From Desulfonatronum lacustre DSM 10312 (GTDB taxonomy: Bacteria; Desulfobacterota; Desulfovibrionia; Desulfovibrionales; Desulfonatronaceae), in contig NZ_KI912608.1 in assembly GCF_000519265.1 (NCBI RefSeq), positions 509,665 through 573,664 on the forward strand: a DNA stretch of 64,000 bases. Direction: 5' to 3'. The notes beneath the pieces are model-generated. The model was not told the origin of the DNA and made no database searches. It worked only from the letters and a program-made list of their open reading frames with translations. Shown piece by piece: positions 1-9,605 of this stretch; the stretch's first letter is position 1; each line of letters starts with the position of its first letter. The translations under genes and the position numbers were made by a program.

Positions 1-2196
1 CGTAAAGTTCTTCAGCAGCACCCCGGCACCTCGCGGATTGCGGATATTGTAGGTGGCGTGGGACAGGTCGTGGCCGACACGGAGGGTTACGGCATGGTCC
101 GGTAGGGTTTTGAACATTTCCTCGTCGCTTTCCGCATCGCCCATGGCCAGGATGAAGTCCCACTGTCGCTTGGAGCTGAAGTGCATGGCGGCCACGGCCT
201 TGCTGATTCCGGCGCTGCGCACTTCGACCACCATGGGGCTTTGCAGGATCTGAATGCCCACGTTGGAGGCCAGTCCTCGCAGGGTTTCAGCCAGTTCCCG
301 GGCCCGTTGCGCACCGAGGTTGCGATCTGCCTGGCGATAGTGCCAGGCCATGGAAAAGTCCTTGTCCTCGACAAAGGTACCCGGCACCCGTGAGCTGAAA
401 CGCTCCAGGATCGGGCGGATCTGATCCTTCCATTCGTTGAGCAGGGGGCGGATCATTCGCCACTGGCCGTCGGTCTCCCGAACCCAGACCCCGTGTTCGG
501 CCACCAGGGCCACGGGCAGGCCGTCCAGACAGCGCTCCAGGTTGTGCCTGTCCCGGCCGCTGAAGATGGCCACCTGGGTCTCGGGCAGGGCGGCCAGGGT
601 TTGGAGAGTGGCCCGGATTTCCTCCGAAGGGCAGGCCATGGACGGCGCGTCGTGAAAGGGTACCAGGGTGCCGTCGTAGTCCAGCAGCAGCAGGCGGCTT
701 GAGGCGGACTTGCATTGGCGCACCATCTCCCCGGCTGCGTCGGCGCTGATGAACGTGGACTCCATTTGTTCCTGTTCAGCCTTGACGTGCAGCAGGGAAT
801 TCATGAAGTCCTCGGCCCAATGGTTGACGTCAAAGCGCTCCAACCGGTTTTTGAGCAGGGTCATGATCCGGCGCTGCTCCTCTTCCGGCGTTTCCAGGGC
901 CTTGTGAATGGCTTCGGCGAGGTCCGTCAGGCTGTTGGGGTTGACGATCAGGGTCTCTCCCAGTTCGATGGCCGCTCCGGCGGTCTCGCTGAGCACCAGT
1001 ACCCCCAGGTCGTCGGTCTTGGCCGCGATGTACTCCTTGGCGATCAAATTCATTCCGTCGCGCAGCGGAGTGACCAGGGCCACGTCGCTGATGTCGTAGA
1101 GCATGGTCAGTTCGCGCAGCGGGTAGGTGGTGTACTGGTAGATGAGCGGGGACCAGGACAGCTTGCCGAACCGGCCGTTGATCGCCCCCACCAACTCGTC
1201 GATCTGCTTCTTCATCTCCTGGTACTTGCCCACCCCGGTACGGGACGGGACCACCACCAACATCAGGACGACCCGCTCATGCCACTCCGGGTACAGTTCC
1301 AGAAATTTCTCGTACCCCCGCAGCCGGTTGGCGATGCCCTTGCTGTAGTCCAGACGGTCGATGGAAAGCATGATCTTGGTTGATCCCAGAGAATCGCGCA
1401 GTTCGCGTTTTTCATCCTGGGTGCGCTGGTCCCGGGCGGCCTGGGCGAATTTGTGGTAGTCGATGCCCATGGGAAACGTGTCCACCTTGACCAGCCGGTC
1501 CCCGACCATGATCTTGCCCAGATGGTGCTCCAAACCCAGAATGGCCGAGACGCTGCGCAGGAAATGCTGGGAATAGTCATAAGTATGAAAGCCGATCAGA
1601 TCCGAGCCCAAGAGACCTTGCAGCAGACGGGTGCGCCAGGTGCTGGGCAGGAGGCGGAAGATTTCATAGGATGGGAAAGGAATGTGCAGGAAAAAGCCGC
1701 TGGTCACGTCCGGTCTATGGGAACGGATCATCTCCGGCAGGAGCATGATCTGGTAATCATGCACCCAGACCACGTCGTCCGGTTCCAGTTCGGACTCCAC
1801 GGCTTGACGGAAGATGTCGTTGACCTGGACGTAGCTGTCCCAGGACGCCTCATCGAATTCGACATAGGACGGAAAATAGTGGAACAGGGGCCAGAGGGTG
1901 GAGTTGCAGAACCCGAGGTAGAAGCTGTCCATCTGGTCCGGGGTCACGTTGACCGGACATATCCGGAACTTGCCCATGATCCGGGAGGAGAAGTCGAATC
2001 GGCTCGGGTCGTCCAGATACATCCCCGGCCAGCCGATCCACAGCGGGTCGCCGCTGAACGGTGAATTTTGGTTCAGGGAGTCCAGGTAGGAATTCAACCC
2101 CGTGGCCAGTCCGCCCACGGATTCCTTGGCGATGATTCTGCCGTCCTCCTCCACCAGATTGATGGGCAGTCGATTGGATACGATGACGAGACGCAT
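1..2196 (-). CDS. otsAB: Trehalose-6-phosphate synthase / trehalose-phosphatase fusion (OtsA-OtsB), 3' end outside window
   Basis: Reading the minus strand from ATG 2196 gives 732 uninterrupted codons to the window edge. The N-terminus ([12 protein letters not shown]) and the internal [23 protein letters not shown] and [14 protein letters not shown] blocks are those of GT20 trehalose-6-phosphate synthase, which joins UDP-glucose and glucose-6-phosphate. From about residue 500 a HAD phosphatase domain begins with [10 protein letters not shown] (nucleophile Asp near 505) and later carries [10 protein letters not shown], as in trehalose-6-phosphate phosphatase. One polypeptide should therefore make trehalose, an osmoprotectant, in the cytoplasm. 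An AGGAG ribosome site lies just upstream (2202-2206) and decides the start. It is divergent from the small selenoprotein gene. Only the last part of the phosphatase domain is missing. Confidence 0.95.
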   Translation of the reverse strand, partial: MRLVIVSNRLPINLVEEDGRIIAKESVGGLATGLNSYLDSLNQNSPFSGDPLWIGWPGMYLDDPSRFDFSSRIMGKFRICPVNVTPDQMDSFYLGFCNSTLWPLFHYFPSYVEFDEASWDSYVQVNDIFRQAVESELEPDDVVWVHDYQIMLLPEMIRSHRPDVTSGFFLHIPFPSYEIFRLLPSTWRTRLLQGLLGSDLIGFHTYDYSQHFLRSVSAILGLEHHLGKIMVGDRLVKVDTFPMGIDYHKFAQAARDQRTQDEKRELRDSLGSTKIMLSIDRLDYSKGIANRLRGYEKFLELYPEWHERVVLMLVVVPSRTGVGKYQEMKKQIDELVGAINGRFGKLSWSPLIYQYTTYPLRELTMLYDISDVALVTPLRDGMNLIAKEYIAAKTDDLGVLVLSETAGAAIELGETLIVNPNSLTDLAEAIHKALETPEEEQRRIMTLLKNRLERFDVNHWAEDFMNSLLHVKAEQEQMESTFISADAAGEMVRQCKSASSRLLLLDYDGTLVPFHDAPSMACPSEEIRATLQTLAALPETQVAIFSGRDRHNLERCLDGLPVALVAEHGVWVRETDGQWRMIRPLLNEWKDQIRPILERFSSRVPGTFVEDKDFSMAWHYRQADRNLGAQRARELAETLRGLASNVGIQILQSPMVVEVRSAGISKAVAAMHFSSKRQWDFILAMGDAESDEEMFKTLPDHAVTLRVGHDLSHATYNIRNPRGAGVLLKNFT

Positions 2197-2337
2197 TCTT
2201 GCTCCTTGCAGTCCATATCAGGTTCAGGCCGGAGCCTTCCGGCTCCGCTCAACGGTCGACTATCAGGTTGACTCAGGAAAGCGGTGAATGTCAAACATCA
2301 CCTTGATCTCTGACACTTCAAAACAAGGAGGATGACC

Positions 2338-2547
2338 ATGAGCCAGACGATCATCTACGGAAAGCAGGGCTGACCCTATACCACCAACGCCCGTGAGGCG
2401 AATCCCGGCCATGTTTATTATGACGTGAAGATGGATGCCGGCCGGATGGAAGAAATGCTGAAGCTCAGCCAGGGGCGGCGCAAGGTGCCCGTTATCGTGG
2501 CCGACGGAAAGGTGACCGTGGGCTTTGGGGGAACCTGAGGCGTCTAG
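2338..2547 (+). CDS. UXX-star family thioredoxin/glutaredoxin-like selenoprotein with two in-frame UGA (Sec) codons
   Basis: ATG 2338 follows an AGGAGG site at 2326-2331 and opens a 69-codon frame. It contains TGA at 2371-2373 (codon 12) and TGA at 2536-2538 (codon 67) and ends at TAG 2545-2547. Decoding UGA as selenocysteine gives IIYGKQGUPYT near the N-terminus (a UxxT redox motif in a glutaredoxin-like strand-helix), a central GRRKVPVIV cis-Pro segment, and a C-terminus GFGGTUGV. This matches what I know of the UXX-star (seleno)protein family, whose members carry Sec or Cys at the N-terminal site and in the GFGGT(U/C)GV tail. Hairpins follow each UGA at the same distance (separate entries). 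The role is probably thiol/selenol redox chemistry; the substrate is unknown. Ordinary gene finders would miss it because of the two stops. The selenocysteine insertion genes are not in this window. Confidence 0.85.
2388..2400 (+). promoter_or_regulatory. SECIS-like hairpin for first UGA
   Basis: CGCC (2388-2391) pairs with GGCG (2397-2400) around the loop CGTGA. Counting the U of UGA 2371 as 1, the loop starts at position 22. Bacterial SECIS elements place their apical loop about 20-25 nt after the UGA. The stem is short, so this rests on position as much as on pairing. Confidence 0.5.
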
Positions 2548-2549
2548 AC

Positions 2550-2567
2550 CTTCGGCGGTCGCCGAAG
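2550..2567 (+). promoter_or_regulatory. SECIS-like hairpin for second UGA
   Basis: A seven-base stem, CTTCGGC (2550-2556) with GCCGAAG (2561-2567), closes a GGTC loop. Counting from the U of UGA 2536, the GG of the loop is at 22-23. This is the same spacing and loop core (GGUC) as the E. coli fdhF SECIS as I remember it. It lies mostly beyond the TAG stop, so its sequence is not constrained by coding. Confidence 0.6.
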
Positions 2568-2577
2568 AATATTGGCC

Positions 2578-2618
2578 CGGTACCTGGCGCGATCCGTGAG
2601 CCGGGTACCGTTTTTTTT
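2578..2618 (+). terminator. Rho-independent terminator of the selenoprotein gene
   Basis: CGGTACC (2578-2584) pairs with GGTACCG (2604-2610) and is followed directly by eight T residues (2611-2618). It closes the short selenoprotein transcript and faces the convergent PilZ gene. Confidence 0.8.
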
Positions 2619-2632
2619 CGTTTTTTCGATCA

Positions 2633-4435
2633 TTAATCCCTGCGTCTGAGCAACGCGGCGAAAATTATCCGGCTCAGCTCATGACAGCCTAGGTCTTTGA
2701 TTGGCCACCAATTCAGCTTTCCGGAGTTGGATCGGACGGCTTCGGCCTGGAATTGGAGTCCGGCGCGCAAGGCGTTCTGGCCCTGACGCAAAGTGACCAG
2801 TCGAAATGACAGAAGGATGTCGCCGTTGTTCTGCTTGCCCGAAGGCATGTGCAAGTGAAGCAGGCCGGAAGGAGAGTTCCCAGCGGAGTGTACCGCTTCG
2901 AGCTTTGCTCGAAAATTGTCCGTATTGACCGCGAGACACGCGCCACCCGCGGAAATGTCTTCCAGCCAGATTCTCGCGGAAGGTTCCGAGGTAATAGCCA
3001 CGGGCTCTCCTGGCTCGGAAAGTGCCGCCATGGATTTCGGAAGCTTATGGACTTCAAGGTGAATATTGACGGATTGTATCGATAACAGGTCAGCGGTCAT
3101 GCGAGGAAATTTTCGGTCTAGGGGAAAGAGATCGTCGATGGGTTCAATTACCAAGGCGGCGACGTTTTTCGATACTGGTTTGACGTGCCGGAGCCTGCAT
3201 GTACAGGCGTAGAAACGCAGATCTTGGAGCTTATGAGGGATGGAGAATCTGAGAATCAGAGCTTCTTCAGTGGCTGCCTCGCATCGGCCTTGCACCGATC
3301 CTTCCACAGTGAGAATCAGGTACTGATCCTTCAGTTCCTTCATCCGGCAAGTAAGCCCAGGGCGCGTGAGGCCTGATTCCGGTAAGAATTCCAGTGACAC
3401 TGGTGTGTTTTGTGGGATCCTTTCCAGAATCAGACGGCTGTGATATGTTTGCGGTTGGCCGCTTGTTTGATCTTCATTGGAAAGTAGGCCGGCACGAAGT
3501 CGATTTCGTCCGCTACGTTCTTTCTGGAGCAGGTGGGCTCGCAGTTTGCTCCGCCAATAGGTTAGGGCCAACGACTCTACGAAATCAGTCTGCATGAGCC
3601 TTTCGTGTCTATAGTGGCTGCCAGGGGATTTTGCAGTATTCCCCTTGATAAAAGCAGCTCGAAAGTATTCGACCTGTTCCTGAACGGAACCGTTTTTTAC
3701 TTTGGATAAATTATTTTGTGGGTTTGTCTTCCATAAATCACAAAAATAGTCATGCAAGGAAAAAAAGAGAGTGGCAGCACCGGAGACCACCATGACATGG
3801 GTATGAAGTGGGTCGGAGCATATTGCTTCCTGAAAGCGCAAAAAATTATCTGGGATTCTACTTGTTCTCTGTTTGGCTCGGAGCAGCTCAAGGCAAGCAT
3901 CGCGATGGGCGTTGCCCCCGAAGTTTTCCAGGCAAAAAGTTCCGGCCATGGCCAACCTGCGACGCAGAGGCATGGTCATGAAGTCGGAACGTCTTTGAAA
4001 AAACGGGTTGTCTTCCCTGAAGACGTATTCTTTTCCGGCAAGAAACCTGAAAAACGAATTCTCATTCAATACTGAACGCCGCTGGCCGAAAACTTGCCAG
4101 GTTTCGTCGGGGGGGGCCGCCTGAAGATGGTCGTAGTCAAGCCACAAGACCATGCTGTCCAGGATGTCGTGCCAGACTTCGGAGTGGTTGAGATAGGATT
4201 TCAGGGGTTCCTTGCAGCCGTCGCTTCGGAAGGTGTTCACCAGCCAGTCGGGCAGAGGCTTGAGGGTGGCGTGCCGGTCCGCTGGGCAGCCGGAAAGGAT
4301 CTGTTGCAGTAAACGTTCAAGGCTTTGAACGAAGTCGAGTCCGTCGGCACCTTTTCCGAGTCGCCACCCTCGATTTATGAGTTGATTGAGAAGGTTGCCC
4401 ACGAAATGTTCATGGGGGATGGTTGTGGAGATCAT
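2633..4435 (-). CDS. Large protein with C-terminal c-di-GMP-binding PilZ domain
   Basis: The protein is 600 residues. The first 300 or so are not recognised; they are rich in aromatic and basic residues with no obvious membrane segment. From about residue 335 a beta-rich stretch resembles the N-terminal half of YcgR/flagellar-brake proteins. A PilZ domain follows with RKFPR (RxxxR) near 443 and DISAGG (D/NxSxxG) near 491, the two motifs that bind cyclic di-GMP. It is therefore probably a c-di-GMP receptor whose N-terminal part is specific to this protein. The upstream half (about 3.5-4.8 kb) is visibly more AT-rich than its neighbours, so lateral acquisition is possible. It is convergent with the selenoprotein gene and divergent from prmA. 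PilZ call fairly sure; overall role unknown. Confidence 0.75.
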   Translation of the reverse strand: MISTTIPHEHFVGNLLNQLINRGWRLGKGADGLDFVQSLERLLQQILSGCPADRHATLKPLPDWLVNTFRSDGCKEPLKSYLNHSEVWHDILDSMVLWLDYDHLQAAPPDETWQVFGQRRSVLNENSFFRFLAGKEYVFREDNPFFQRRSDFMTMPLRRRLAMAGTFCLENFGGNAHRDACLELLRAKQRTSRIPDNFLRFQEAICSDPLHTHVMVVSGAATLFFSLHDYFCDLWKTNPQNNLSKVKNGSVQEQVEYFRAAFIKGNTAKSPGSHYRHERLMQTDFVESLALTYWRSKLRAHLLQKERSGRNRLRAGLLSNEDQTSGQPQTYHSRLILERIPQNTPVSLEFLPESGLTRPGLTCRMKELKDQYLILTVEGSVQGRCEAATEEALILRFSIPHKLQDLRFYACTCRLRHVKPVSKNVAALVIEPIDDLFPLDRKFPRMTADLLSIQSVNIHLEVHKLPKSMAALSEPGEPVAITSEPSARIWLEDISAGGACLAVNTDNFRAKLEAVHSAGNSPSGLLHLHMPSGKQNNGDILLSFRLVTLRQGQNALRAGLQFQAEAVRSNSGKLNWWPIKDLGCHELSRIIFAALLRRRD

Positions 4436-4797
4436 TGATTGATTGTGCCGACCGATTTAAGCAAAGGGTTTTGTGCGTCGCGTTTCTAAATGTAATTGTC
4501 GAGGTTCGAAAGCGAAGGCCGCCATGGCACCCCCGTTCGTTTTATGAGGGAAGGTCCGAATCAATATATTGGAATACTTCGCGAAAATTCGTAGACGAGC
4601 CTTTCGCTCTCCGTTTCTGTTGTTCATCTTTTCGATAGTATTGCAGGTTTTGCGATAATTGAAAATACCAATGGCACGGATAAGGCAAGTCTTTATTTTT
4701 AGTTTTCTTTAATATCATGATATGTTTGAAAAAGTGTGACGTTGGGGCTGAGTTGTGAAGAACGTTGACCATGTATTTACGATGGAACAAGAGAGCC
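4436..4797. other. AT-rich intergenic region between the divergent PilZ and prmA genes
   Basis: About 360 bases without a convincing gene. A sigma-54-like sequence TGGCAC-GGATA-AGGCA lies at 4672-4687, with GG and GC twelve bases apart, but its -12 half is poor and it sits 110 bases before prmA. Both genes probably have their promoters here. An 85-codon minus-strand frame overlapping the prmA start has no family resemblance. Confidence 0.4.
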
Positions 4798-5703
4798 ATG
4801 AAACTATCGCGAATAGAGTTGCTGGTGGTGGAAGAGGATGAGGATCGGTTTGCCGGGTTTCTGGCGCAACGGGTGTCCTGGGGGTGGGAGGTGGATTATC
4901 CGGAGTCCGGGCGGGTTCGGTTTGTGATCTATTGTGAAACCGAGGACCAGACGAAGGCAACGGGCCGTGATTCGGACCCGGCTCAGGAGTTCCCGCGCGG
5001 CGTGGCCAGTGAACTCCTGCGGGACGTTCGGCGGGAGTGGCCGGGCGTGGTCTGTTCCGAGTCCACGTATGAGGACCAGGACTGGAGTGAATCCTGGAAA
5101 GAGTTCTTCATTCCCGTGCGGGTTGAGGACACGTTCCTGGTGCTGCCGCCCTGGCTGAAGTCGGAGGGCGAGGCTTCGGGGCTGATCCCCTTGCTCATCG
5201 AGCCGAAAATGGCCTTTGGCACCGGGCATCACGCCACCACGGCCCTTTGTCTGAAGGCCATCGCCATGTTGTGGAGGGAAGAGGCCGTTTCCGGGAATAC
5301 CGGGTTTCTGGACCTGGGAACCGGCTCGGGCATTCTGGCCCTGGCCTGCGCCAAGCTCGGGATGACCGGTCTGGCCCTGGACATCGATCCCGTGGCCGTG
5401 GCCAACGCATTGGAAAACATGGCTCTGAACGACGTTTCCCAAGGAGTGGCCATCCGCAAGGGCGGGCTGGAGATACTTGATCCGGACCGGCGCTTCGGGC
5501 TGATTTTGGCCAATATCCTGGCCGGTCCATTGGTGCATATGGCGCCGACCCTGGCTCGACGCCTGGAGTCCGGGGCGGGCATGGTCCTGTCCGGTATTCT
5601 TCGGGAGCAGGCCGAGCGGGTGGAAAACGCCTATCGCGACCAAGGGCTGGCCACCCCACGAAGGCTGACGGAGGGTGAATGGGTCGCGCTGATCTGGGCA
5701 TGA
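4798..5703 (+). CDS. prmA: Ribosomal protein L11 methyltransferase
   Basis: This 301-residue protein methylates lysines of ribosomal protein L11 using S-adenosylmethionine. The N-terminal L11-recognition domain is followed by the linker MAFGTGHHATT and SAM motif I DLGTGSGILALA near residue 177. Then come the acidic LDIDPVAV strand and the post-motif NILAGPL, the family's catalytic signature. I chose ATG 4798 (MKLSRIELLVVEED), which aligns with the usual PrmA start, over the frame's earlier ATG at 4765; the ribosome site is weak for either. It is followed at once by a strong terminator, so it is monocistronic. Confidence 0.93.
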   Translation: MKLSRIELLVVEEDEDRFAGFLAQRVSWGWEVDYPESGRVRFVIYCETEDQTKATGRDSDPAQEFPRGVASELLRDVRREWPGVVCSESTYEDQDWSESWKEFFIPVRVEDTFLVLPPWLKSEGEASGLIPLLIEPKMAFGTGHHATTALCLKAIAMLWREEAVSGNTGFLDLGTGSGILALACAKLGMTGLALDIDPVAVANALENMALNDVSQGVAIRKGGLEILDPDRRFGLILANILAGPLVHMAPTLARRLESGAGMVLSGILREQAERVENAYRDQGLATPRRLTEGEWVALIWA

Positions 5704-5711
5704 ACGGCAAG

Positions 5712-5746
5712 GGCCTCACGTCGTCTCCGACGTGAGGCCTTTGCTT
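5712..5746 (+). terminator. Rho-independent terminator after prmA
   Basis: A perfect 12-base-pair stem (5712-5723 with 5728-5739, loop TCTC) is followed by a T-rich tract. It also separates prmA from the convergent chemoreceptor gene. Confidence 0.9.
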
Positions 5747-5768
5747 TTATCGCCATTATCGACTGCTG

Positions 5769-7925
5769 CTATCCGACGCGCTTCAATTCCTCCACAAGGC
5801 TGTCCAGTTCCCCCAGGCCGGCGTTCAGATCCTTGATAGCCCTGGATGTCGACTGCATGGCTTCGGCGTTATCCGTGGAAATGCGGTCAATTTCCTCCAC
5901 TGAGCGGGTGATCTGCTCGCTGGCCGCGGATTGTTGTTCCGCCGCGGTGGCGATGGAGCGGACCTGGTCCGAGGTGGATTCGGCCAGATTGACGATTTCC
6001 CGCAGCTCCTTGCCGGACTTGGCGGCCAACTGGGTGGCGCCTTTGACCGACTCCACGGTCTGGTCCACGCTGGCCGCATTGTCCCGGACCTCCACCTGGA
6101 TGGCGGAGATGTAGTCGCCGACCTCCTTGGTGGCGGTCATGGTCTTCTCGGCCAGTTTGCGGACTTCGTCGGCCACCACGGCGAAGCCGCGTCCGGCGTC
6201 TCCGGCCCGGGCCGCCTCGATGGCCGCGTTCAGGGCCAACAAGTTGGTCTGGTCCGCGATGTCGTCGATGACGGTCATGATCCGACCGATGCCCTCGGCC
6301 TTTTCTCCCAGGCTGGTGATCTTCTTTTTCAGATCCAGGGCGTTGCGCTGCACGTCGGCAATGGCCTTGACCGCGTTTTGAACGATGTCCGCGCCGGATT
6401 GCGCCTTGATCCTGGCCTGATCCGAGCCTTCGGCCGCATGGGAGGCGTTTTTGGCCACTTCCAGCACCGTGGCGTTCATCTGTTCCGTGGACGTGGCTGT
6501 TTCCCCGGTGCGCATCTTCTGCTGCTCGGATCCCTGCCTTGCGGTATCCACATGTCTGGACATCTCCTGGGCCGAAGCGGCGATTTGGGCCACGACCTGG
6601 TCGATGCGCTCCGCGGCCTGAAGCATGCCGTCCCGGCGGGCCCGCTCAGCTTCCTTGCGGGCTTCCTCGGCGTCCTGGGTGCAGACGTTGGCCCGGTCCA
6701 CGGCTTCGGCCGCTTCCTTGGTTTTTTGTTCGGCCTCGATGATTTTATCCCGCAGGTTGCCGACCATGGTATTCATGGCAATGCCCAGTTCTTCCATTTC
6801 GTCACGGGAGGCGAGGTTGACGCGGGTTTCCAGATCGCCGGCACCGACTTTTTGGGCAAAGCCGAGCAGTTGCTTCATGGGCTTGAGAATCGCGGCCCAC
6901 ACCGTGGCCTGGCCCACCACGGCGAAGACCAGAAGAATGACCCCGATCAACCCGATCAACAACCAGGTGATGTGGCGAATCAGTTCCTGCTCTTTGGAAA
7001 TGTCCAGAACGTAAACCATCACCCCGATTTGTCGTCCGCCGTAATCTTCCAGCGGGAAAGCCGTCAGGGAGAAGTTGTCATGGATGGCCACGGAGAGTTG
7101 TGATTTGGCCTGGCCGAGCAGGGCTGGGGTGATCAGGCTGTTCACCGCCGGATCGTCTGCCCCGGAGACCTGTACGTACTGATTTCCGATTAACGGATGC
7201 TTTTGAGCGTCCTGCAGGCGCTGGGCGATGTGCAACAAGTCCGAATTCATGAACAGAAGCAGGTGCTGTCCTTCCCCAGCGGCCGCGGTCCGCAGGATTG
7301 GTTCGAATTCCACCAGCATCTCCACGCTGCCCAGGTGTTCGCCCCGGGTGGAGGTCAGGGGCAAGACGCTACGGATGTCGAAGCCTCCGACGCCGACCTC
7401 AAGACCCTGCACCATGCGCCGTTCCCGGTTGGCTTCCATGACGGTTTGGCGAAAGCCGGAGATATCGTCGGAAATGTCGATCCATTCGCCGTCACGCCGG
7501 AAGTTGTGGTCCCGCCACAAACGCACCAAGCTTCTCCCGTTGGGCAGGTGAAAGTGGAGTTTCAGTCGGTCATCCATCACTGCCTCGTAGCCTTGCAGGG
7601 TGTGGAGCAATTCGTTGCGTAACATCTGGCGGGCCTGCCGGAGCATGGGGTCGGCCTCGTCGTCAATGTTTCCGGAAAGGGCGATCTGATAGGCCCGTTG
7701 GACCGCCTGCAATCTGGTGAACAGCGCCGTCAATTCCTGGGCTTTCATGCTCGCCATATCCATGGCCGCCTCAATCTCAGCCACCTTGCCCAGGCCGATC
7801 TGGGTGACGAATTCGTTGCTCAGACGTTTCAGATTGGAGTCCGTTACGAAATACATGACCGCGCCCAGCATGAGCAGGGCGATGAACAAGGGGATGAATA
7901 CTTTTTCACGGAGCTTGATGCGCAC
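5769..7925 (-). CDS. Methyl-accepting chemotaxis protein with periplasmic Cache-type sensor
   Basis: GTG 7925 is the start because an AGGAG lies eight bases upstream and the protein then begins with a basic N-terminus and membrane helix ([18 protein letters not shown]). The frame continues further upstream but without a ribosome site. The resulting 718-residue protein has a first membrane helix at about 8-27 and a periplasmic region of about 260 residues; its [12 protein letters not shown] and [11 protein letters not shown] segments suggest a double-Cache sensor (dCache_3 type). A second membrane helix (about 315-337), a HAMP domain and a long cytoplasmic coiled coil follow. The signalling tip [16 protein letters not shown] near residue 558 is canonical. 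No CheB/CheR-docking pentapeptide is visible at the C-terminus. Ligand unknown. No che genes adjoin it. Confidence 0.93.
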   Translation of the reverse strand: MRIKLREKVFIPLFIALLMLGAVMYFVTDSNLKRLSNEFVTQIGLGKVAEIEAAMDMASMKAQELTALFTRLQAVQRAYQIALSGNIDDEADPMLRQARQMLRNELLHTLQGYEAVMDDRLKLHFHLPNGRSLVRLWRDHNFRRDGEWIDISDDISGFRQTVMEANRERRMVQGLEVGVGGFDIRSVLPLTSTRGEHLGSVEMLVEFEPILRTAAAGEGQHLLLFMNSDLLHIAQRLQDAQKHPLIGNQYVQVSGADDPAVNSLITPALLGQAKSQLSVAIHDNFSLTAFPLEDYGGRQIGVMVYVLDISKEQELIRHITWLLIGLIGVILLVFAVVGQATVWAAILKPMKQLLGFAQKVGAGDLETRVNLASRDEMEELGIAMNTMVGNLRDKIIEAEQKTKEAAEAVDRANVCTQDAEEARKEAERARRDGMLQAAERIDQVVAQIAASAQEMSRHVDTARQGSEQQKMRTGETATSTEQMNATVLEVAKNASHAAEGSDQARIKAQSGADIVQNAVKAIADVQRNALDLKKKITSLGEKAEGIGRIMTVIDDIADQTNLLALNAAIEAARAGDAGRGFAVVADEVRKLAEKTMTATKEVGDYISAIQVEVRDNAASVDQTVESVKGATQLAAKSGKELREIVNLAESTSDQVRSIATAAEQQSAASEQITRSVEEIDRISTDNAEAMQSTSRAIKDLNAGLGELDSLVEELKRVG

Positions 7926-8326
7926 GGAAAACTCTCCTGTTGTGGCGGGGATTATGGGAGTGATCAAAGATGCGACGGCGACAACCGCTGTCTGAGACGT
8001 CACGTTCTTGTGAAAGCCGAAAGTTGACTAAATTGTAATGATTTGATTGGATTTGCTGAAATATCGAGGTTGACGGCTCACAAGCTTGTTTTTTTCATAA
8101 GACTGCTCGAGGCTTTGCCAAGAAAACAAATTGAGGTCAAGCAATCGCCACTCTTGTTCATGTTTTCACGAAGATCATGTGAAGCCGAGGGATGCCCGGA
8201 TGGGCAGAATTGTAAAATTTGGTCAAAATAATAGGCACCACCTCTTTTGTTTTGTTGAAACTTCGTCTAAGTCCTCCTTCATCCCATGGTAGTGGGTCCG
8301 TTAACCATTTATTCAGGAGGCGAGCG
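7926..8326. other. Intergenic region between divergent chemoreceptor and Liv binding-protein genes
   Basis: About 400 bases, AT-richer than the flanks, with no supportable gene. It must hold the promoters of both divergent transcripts. I see no clear -35/-10 or sigma-54 pair. An AGGAGG at 8315-8320 marks the start of the binding-protein gene. Confidence 0.4.
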
Positions 8327-9520
8327 ATGTCTTTACGGCGAGTAAGTATTCTTTTTTCGGTAATGATTCTTGGATGTTTCTTTGTTTTGGGAGGGCAGGG
8401 CGAGTACTCCCGGGCCGATGCGTCCGATCCCATCACCCTCGGGTTCGTCATCCCGCTGACCGGGGACATTCCCAAGGTCGGGGAATCCTCCCGCTATGCC
8501 GCTGAAATGCTGCGTGAGGAGATCATGGCCCAGGGCGGCCTGGAAATCGGCGGAGTCAAGCATGAACTGCGCTTCATCTACGAGGACAACGAATCCAAAC
8601 CGGAGTCCGCGGTCATGACCATGCTCAAGCTGATCGACCGGGACCGCGTTCTGGCCATTGTCGGCCCGCAGTCCAGCAAGCAGGCCGTGCCCGCCGGGCA
8701 GGTGGCCAACGACAACCGCACTCCGATGATCTCTCCCTGGTCCACCAATCCTGATGCGACATTGAATCGTCCCTGGGTCTTCCGAGCTGCGTTCCTGGAT
8801 CCGTTTCAGGCTCCCGTGGCCGTGGATTTTGCCATGAAGCAGTTTAATGCCGACAAGGCAGCCGTGCTTTTTGCTCTGGCGAATGATTACAGCAAAGGAC
8901 TGGCCGAATTTTTTCGGGATGATTTTGAATCGAAAAATGGCAAAGGCTCCGTTGTGGCCTTTGAATCCTACGGCGACCGGGATCAAGACTTCAGCGCCCA
9001 GCTGACCAAGATCCTCGCGGCCCAGCCGGACTTCATCTTCCTGCCCAACAACTACAACGAAGTGGCCTTGATCGTGCGCCAGGCCAGCGACCTGGGCTGG
9101 ACCGGCCCGTTCATGGGCGCCGACGCTTGGGGCTCCGCCGAGCTGATGACCCTGTGCGGCGACCTGTGCAAAGGCCACTATTTCTCCACCCACTACGCCG
9201 CTGCCGGGGCCACCGGGGCCACCAAGGATTTCATCGAGAAGTACCAGGCCAAGTACGGCTACACGCCGGACGACGTGGCCGCCCTGACCTGGGATGCGAC
9301 ACGTCTGGTCCTTGAAGCCATCCAATCCACCGGCGGTTTGACCGGCAACCTGCGCAACGACCGGGCCGCCATCCGTGACGCCATGGCCGCCATCGAAGAG
9401 TTCGACGGCATTACCGGCTCCATGCGTTTCGACGACGAAGGCGACCCCATCAAGTGCGCCGTGGTGGTCAAAATCAACGACGCCGGCGAATTCGAATTCA
9501 CCGAGTCCGTTTGTCCGTAA
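8327..9520 (+). CDS. Liv-type ABC transporter periplasmic substrate-binding protein
   Basis: The start ATG 8327 lies six bases after AGGAGG. Residues 1-32 form a signal peptide: basic MSLRR, a hydrophobic core, then GEYSRADA. The mature protein begins DPITLGFVIPLTGDIPK, followed by GPQSSKQAVPAGQVAN and TPMISPWSTNP, all typical of periplasmic binding protein type 1 (Peripla_BP_6, LivJ/LivK family). It should deliver a branched-chain amino acid or related amide/amino-acid ligand to the permeases encoded next. It contains one close cysteine pair (LCGDLCKG), which may form a disulfide. It is the first gene of the liv operon. A strong hairpin directly after it probably raises its expression above that of the permease genes. 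Confidence 0.93.
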   Translation: MSLRRVSILFSVMILGCFFVLGGQGEYSRADASDPITLGFVIPLTGDIPKVGESSRYAAEMLREEIMAQGGLEIGGVKHELRFIYEDNESKPESAVMTMLKLIDRDRVLAIVGPQSSKQAVPAGQVANDNRTPMISPWSTNPDATLNRPWVFRAAFLDPFQAPVAVDFAMKQFNADKAAVLFALANDYSKGLAEFFRDDFESKNGKGSVVAFESYGDRDQDFSAQLTKILAAQPDFIFLPNNYNEVALIVRQASDLGWTGPFMGADAWGSAELMTLCGDLCKGHYFSTHYAAAGATGATKDFIEKYQAKYGYTPDDVAALTWDATRLVLEAIQSTGGLTGNLRNDRAAIRDAMAAIEEFDGITGSMRFDDEGDPIKCAVVVKINDAGEFEFTESVCP

Positions 9521-9538
9521 CCTGATCTAATAATCACT

Positions 9539-9573
9539 GATCCGGGACGGACGTTCAACGTCCGTCCCGGATC
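9539..9573 (+). terminator. Strong hairpin between binding-protein and permease genes (attenuator or mRNA stabiliser)
   Basis: A perfect 15-base-pair stem pairs 9539-9553 with 9559-9573 (one more T-A pair is possible at the loop). No T tract follows, so it is unlikely to be a full terminator. Such hairpins after binding-protein genes commonly protect the upstream message or reduce read-through. Confidence 0.7.
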
Positions 9574-9605
9574 AGCTTCCAACCTTTTCTTCCCGAGGGC
9601 TTGTC

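Noticed and set aside
2371-2373. Nonsense mutation making the small redox gene a pseudogene
   Set aside because: Both in-frame stops are TGA, exactly at the two family Sec/Cys positions and followed by hairpins; the rest of the frame is intact.
4672-4687. Sigma-54 promoter before prmA
   Set aside because: The -24 half is good and spacing fits, but the -12 half (AGGCA) is poor and prmA is normally a housekeeping gene.
4542-4799. Small AT-rich 85-codon minus-strand frame before prmA
   Set aside because: No ribosome site, no family pattern, overlaps the prmA start; AT-rich DNA here could open frames by chance less readily, but nothing supports it.
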